Origin: a virus
Virus record (IMG/VR): IMGVR_UViG_3300027895_000010
Span: 1-22,392 of that record
Direction: 5' to 3' (one strand)
Length of the DNA: 22,392 nucleotides
Part shown: positions 19,317 through 22,392 of the stretch, one piece after another
Numbering within the stretch: the first letter of the stretch is position 1
Layout of the letters: each line of letters starts with the position of its first letter
Notes under the pieces: generated by a model
What the model was told of the DNA's origin: nothing
Database searches by the model: none
What the model saw: only the letters and a program-made list of their open reading frames with translations
Translations under genes and position numbers: made by a program

Positions 19317-21736
19317 TGGCTAAGCCAAAAGTCGCTAAGGGCACAAGAATAGATAAGGGTTGCATTGATGCCGCCAAGGCTGCTTTAAGTAACTTTACTG
19401 ATGATGAATTACGAGATTATGTGAGTTCAGTGAATAATCGTGCATCTGAATATGAAGATATAGGGCGCCAAGACGCTGTTAATCGTGCGATTCAAGATAT
19501 TAACAAGCAAGAAATGGAGATATTATTATCTCAGGCGGCAACAAAAGCCAATGATTCATTAAAGTTAGAGAAAAATTCACAAAAGATAGCATCCGGCAAT
19601 GATTTGGATTCGTTTTTGCACATGACTAATAAAAATAAAGACCATAACATTCAAACGGCACGTTATAAATCAAAGCATCAATTATTTAATAATAGTTTAG
19701 GTAGATTGTCACCTGAGCAATATGATTTATTGCTTAAGGGTGAAAGCGACAATGAGATTTACGCGCATTTAGATGGCAAGAAATCATCAAATCCTGAGAT
19801 AGCGGCAATCGGCGATATTCTAAAAGATTATCCAGAATTTAGAAATCTCAAGATGATTCAATCTAATGCATTGCAACCACATGAAATATCGGCTGATAGA
19901 AAGTTTAAAACTACTTATGACCAGGGGCGCGTTAGCAGCGCAGGCCAGAGTGTGATTACACAAGCCGAGAGCAAATCAAGAGTAAATCAAGAGTTAGCTA
20001 AAGAGTATTTTGTTAAGCGGCGCATAGAGACATTGGACTTAAAGAAGACATTCGGCAACACAAGTGGTGCTTTCGATTTGGAAGGCAACCCAAATATGGC
20101 GCGCATTACTGAGATTGTAGGTAAGACATTCGATAATATTGTGCGTGGCTCTTCGCAAATATCAATTAAATCTAGTGTGGTGAGAGATTGGGAAGCGGTG
20201 CAGCGTTCCAGAAGATTATTCTATCATGCAAAGGACTGGTCGACCTGGGGTAATTTTAATGATGAATTTGGGACTGGATCATTGTTTTCCGCGTTATTAA
20301 AAGATGTTGAGACTTCGGGAAGTTCAATTGGCATGGCAGAAATAATGGGTTCTAATCCTGATGCAATGTATAATTCTATGCGTCTTGCGACTATAGAATC
20401 AAAGCCTGAAACATCTATCGGTAAACTAAAGTATTCTGATGAACTTTATAAAAGTGTTAGAGGTTCTGACCAGACTATATATTCACCGAAACTAAACAAT
20501 ATCAAGAATGCACTCGTAACGTTGAGTACGATGAATAGATTAGGGAAGTTGCCTATTCAAAGTATTGCAGACGTGGGTCAAGTTGCGGCATTTGCACAAA
20601 GATTTGGGTACTCATATTGGTCAAATTACTTCGATGGCATAATCCATCAATTCGGTTTATTCCCAGATGAATCTAGAATTAGATTAGCAAAATGTTTGAA
20701 GATGGATTTAGATGTGCATATGGGGTATTTAGGTAAATTTGCTGATGCTACAAGCTTTGGAAATGTCACAAGTAAAGTCACGAATGCATTCTTTAAGTAT
20801 ACCGGGATGAACGCCTTAGATAAAGGAAACGTATTGAGTTCGGGTGCTGCATTAATGAAGGGCATAGGTCATGATGCAGGAAAGACATTTGCAGAATTAG
20901 GTGAGCAGACACGCAGTCAATTTGAGAAATTTAATATAAATGAGCATGAATGGGATGCGTTGCGCTCAAAAGTTGATGATGAACTCTTTGGCCCTGAAAC
21001 AGTGGATGGGTTATCAAGTTCTGAGATTCGAGAGCTTTGGAATCAAAGCGATAAATTAACGCCATTATCTGGCTATCGGGATGCATTGTACAATAAAGTA
21101 TTTGGTATGTTTAATATGGCAAAAGAAAACACTGTATTAAATCCAGGTGCGTTTGAATCCGTGCTCACTGGTGGCAATTTTGCTAGCCCTGGCAGTAGTG
21201 GTGGGATTTTGCTATCTATGTTCAGGCAATTCAAGCAATATCCTATTGCATATTTCAGGCGCATTTGGAATGGAGGAATGAGGGATTTTGATAGTTATCA
21301 GGCGAGATTGATGTATGGTTTTACATTAACCGCAGGAACTATGATGGCTAATTCTTTGAGTATTATTCTTGAGTCAATAGCACAAGGTAAATCCCCTCCT
21401 GATTTTAATAAAATGAATGCTCATGAGAAGATGAAATTTTTAGTGAGAATGGTTATACCTGGTGCGGGCATATTCATGAAGGTCATGGATCCACAAAATG
21501 AAAGTAAGTATTTAGCTACGAATTTGCTTATGTCGCCATCGATGAATTTGGCCTCTGATGCACTGGCCACAGGATTTGCTTTAATGAGCGGCAACCCTAA
21601 GCAAGCCAAAAGTGCGGTTAAGGATTTTGTAAAGAATGCAAACCCTATTAGCTCTATACCTTTTGCTGATCCCTTTTTCCAACAATTAATGGGTGATAAA
21701 CCCTATTTAGAGCCAGGTCAAAGACCACTATTTTAA
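19316..21736 (+). CDS. Large internal virion protein (C-terminal membrane segments)
   Basis: This 806-aa protein has a helical, polar N-terminal half (about residues 1-290) and a more conserved-looking C-terminal half. It includes M-F-R-Q-F-K-Q-Y-P-I-A-Y-F-R-R-I-W (about 635-651) and a hydrophobic helix pair (about 665-692, Y-G-F-T-L-T-A-G-T-M-M-A-N-S-L). A G-A-G-I-F-M segment follows, and it ends P-Y-L-E-P-G-Q-R-P-L-F. The 'M-F..F...P' then membrane-helix arrangement recalls the last ejected protein of podophages, which reaches the inner membrane and pulls DNA in. No peptidoglycan hydrolase motif is seen. GGGGGT lies eight bases from the ATG. Confidence 0.65.
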   Translation: MAKPKVAKGTRIDKGCIDAAKAALSNFTDDELRDYVSSVNNRASEYEDIGRQDAVNRAIQDINKQEMEILLSQAATKANDSLKLEKNSQKIASGNDLDSFLHMTNKNKDHNIQTARYKSKHQLFNNSLGRLSPEQYDLLLKGESDNEIYAHLDGKKSSNPEIAAIGDILKDYPEFRNLKMIQSNALQPHEISADRKFKTTYDQGRVSSAGQSVITQAESKSRVNQELAKEYFVKRRIETLDLKKTFGNTSGAFDLEGNPNMARITEIVGKTFDNIVRGSSQISIKSSVVRDWEAVQRSRRLFYHAKDWSTWGNFNDEFGTGSLFSALLKDVETSGSSIGMAEIMGSNPDAMYNSMRLATIESKPETSIGKLKYSDELYKSVRGSDQTIYSPKLNNIKNALVTLSTMNRLGKLPIQSIADVGQVAAFAQRFGYSYWSNYFDGIIHQFGLFPDESRIRLAKCLKMDLDVHMGYLGKFADATSFGNVTSKVTNAFFKYTGMNALDKGNVLSSGAALMKGIGHDAGKTFAELGEQTRSQFEKFNINEHEWDALRSKVDDELFGPETVDGLSSSEIRELWNQSDKLTPLSGYRDALYNKVFGMFNMAKENTVLNPGAFESVLTGGNFASPGSSGGILLSMFRQFKQYPIAYFRRIWNGGMRDFDSYQARLMYGFTLTAGTMMANSLSIILESIAQGKSPPDFNKMNAHEKMKFLVRMVIPGAGIFMKVMDPQNESKYLATNLLMSPSMNLASDALATGFALMSGNPKQAKSAVKDFVKNANPISSIPFADPFFQQLMGDKPYLEPGQRPLF

Positions 21737-21745
21737 GGAATAATC

Positions 21746-22392
21746 ATGGCAGATTTACCACAACAAAATACCATAGTTCAGTATTTGGCAGACGGTGTTA
21801 CTACAACTTATATCGTGCCCTTTTATACGCCAATTGAAACATCGGGTCAGCCTGATTTAGATGTGTTTACTCAATTGGCATCTGCCACACCTGTTCCTGC
21901 TTCAGATATAAATGAATGGAATGTTGCGTATACTTATACCCCAAATTTAGACCCAATTACGGGAGGTATAGTCACATTTAATGCGGATTATATTCCGCCG
22001 AATGGTTATGTAGTAACAATTGTGCGTGATGTTTCGGCCTCACTTGATGTAATGTTTTCCGATGCTACAACATTTAGTGGTATTACACTTGATTTGGCAT
22101 TAGATAAACTACTTTTAATTAGCCAGCAAAATAAATCCTATACTTTAGAGCGCAATATATCGTATATTGTAAATTCGTATCTTCCTGAATCGACTATTTC
22201 CGCTAATGTACAAATACCTGTACTTGAGTCGCAGCAAGTATGGATGGGTTCTAGTAATGGAGTTATAGCCGCAACATTAGAACAATCCTCAGATACATCT
22301 ACATTGCGCTCAGAATTAGCTAATGAGCAGCCTGTAACTAATGGCGCGGCGTTAGTTGGTTATTACGATACTACAAACGAAGAGCCAACTAC
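21746..22392 (+). CDS. Tailspike/tail fibre, N-terminal part (runs off the window)
   Basis: The frame is open for 215 codons to the right edge. AAGGAA lies five bases before the ATG. The N-terminus (Q-Y-L-A-D-G-V-T-T-T-Y-I-V-P-F, then a beta-rich stretch and I-P-P-N-G-Y-V-V-T-I-V-R-D, about residues 88-100) matches the virion-binding domain of podophage tailspikes and fibres. Further on, L-R-S-E-L-A-N (about 190-196) and G-A-A-L-V-G-Y (about 202-208) recall the L-R-S-D-L-A / G-A-x-L-V-G motif found just before receptor-binding or depolymerase modules. The host-recognition domain is beyond the window. Confidence 0.85.
   Translation, partial: MADLPQQNTIVQYLADGVTTTYIVPFYTPIETSGQPDLDVFTQLASATPVPASDINEWNVAYTYTPNLDPITGGIVTFNADYIPPNGYVVTIVRDVSASLDVMFSDATTFSGITLDLALDKLLLISQQNKSYTLERNISYIVNSYLPESTISANVQIPVLESQQVWMGSSNGVIAATLEQSSDTSTLRSELANEQPVTNGAALVGYYDTTNEEPT

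Noticed and set aside
1-22392. tRNA genes, CRISPR arrays, insertion sequences, integrase or attachment site
   Set aside because: Searched by eye. No cloverleaf-like stretch, regularly spaced repeats, transposase or recombinase motifs were found.

Overview
The window is a piece of a tailed-phage genome (or prophage) with podovirus architecture. It is AT-rich by eye, densely packed, and almost entirely on the + strand, with many TAATG/ATGA stop-start overlaps. The structural genes follow the order of the T7 supergroup: portal, scaffold, major capsid protein, tail tubular A, tail tubular B, a series of internal virion (ejection) proteins, then a tailspike or fibre. A GH108-type endolysin points to a Gram-negative host. 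The genus cannot be read from the sequence. No integrase, repressor, RNA polymerase or tRNA is visible, so lifestyle is undecided. A lambda P-like replication gene at the left edge suggests DNA replication that recruits host helicase.

Layout. (1) 1-225 holds the end of a replication gene. It is followed by a hairpin, a clear Rho-independent terminator (303-326) and a candidate promoter, which mark the border between replication and late genes. (2) 385-1188 holds a small basic protein and the endolysin. (3) 1238-2335 holds a Gly-rich protein and then four translationally coupled paralogous small genes that share an N-terminal H-x-x-x-Y-x-D-(G/A)-G motif and have divergent tails. This family is not one I recognise. 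(4) 2336-2864 is a three-gene cassette on the minus strand (56 aa, an 81-aa protein with three predicted membrane segments, and a 47-aa acidic protein). It is driven by a near-consensus sigma70 promoter and looks like a moron or lysis/exclusion cassette. (5) 3030-6066 begins with a small-terminase-like protein and runs through about a dozen small genes: lysine-rich proteins, a double helix-turn-helix protein, a 93-aa protein resembling the Acb2/Tad1 cyclic-nucleotide sponge hairpin, and a possible permuted papain-like (NlpC/P60 or LRAT type) protein. (6) 6069-8557 holds portal, Bbp19-like protein and scaffold. (7) 8558-9433 holds four accessory genes between scaffold and capsid, including a 30-aa single-span membrane peptide and a zinc-ribbon protein. 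(8) 9434-11954 holds a structured leader, the major capsid protein, a head-fibre/decoration-like protein with three exact-period 79-residue repeats, and a strong terminator placed as T7 T-phi is, after the capsid block. (9) 11966-21736 holds tail tubular A and B and four ejection-protein candidates. (10) 21746 to the end is the head-binding N-terminus of a tailspike.

Together the genes describe capsid assembly (portal, scaffold, capsid), an adaptor-nozzle tail (tubular A and B), a set of ejected internal proteins that would build the trans-envelope channel, and a receptor-recognition spike. No terminase large subunit is encoded here even though a small-subunit candidate is. It must lie outside the window, or the small-subunit call is wrong. 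No gap of more than 300 bases lacks a gene.
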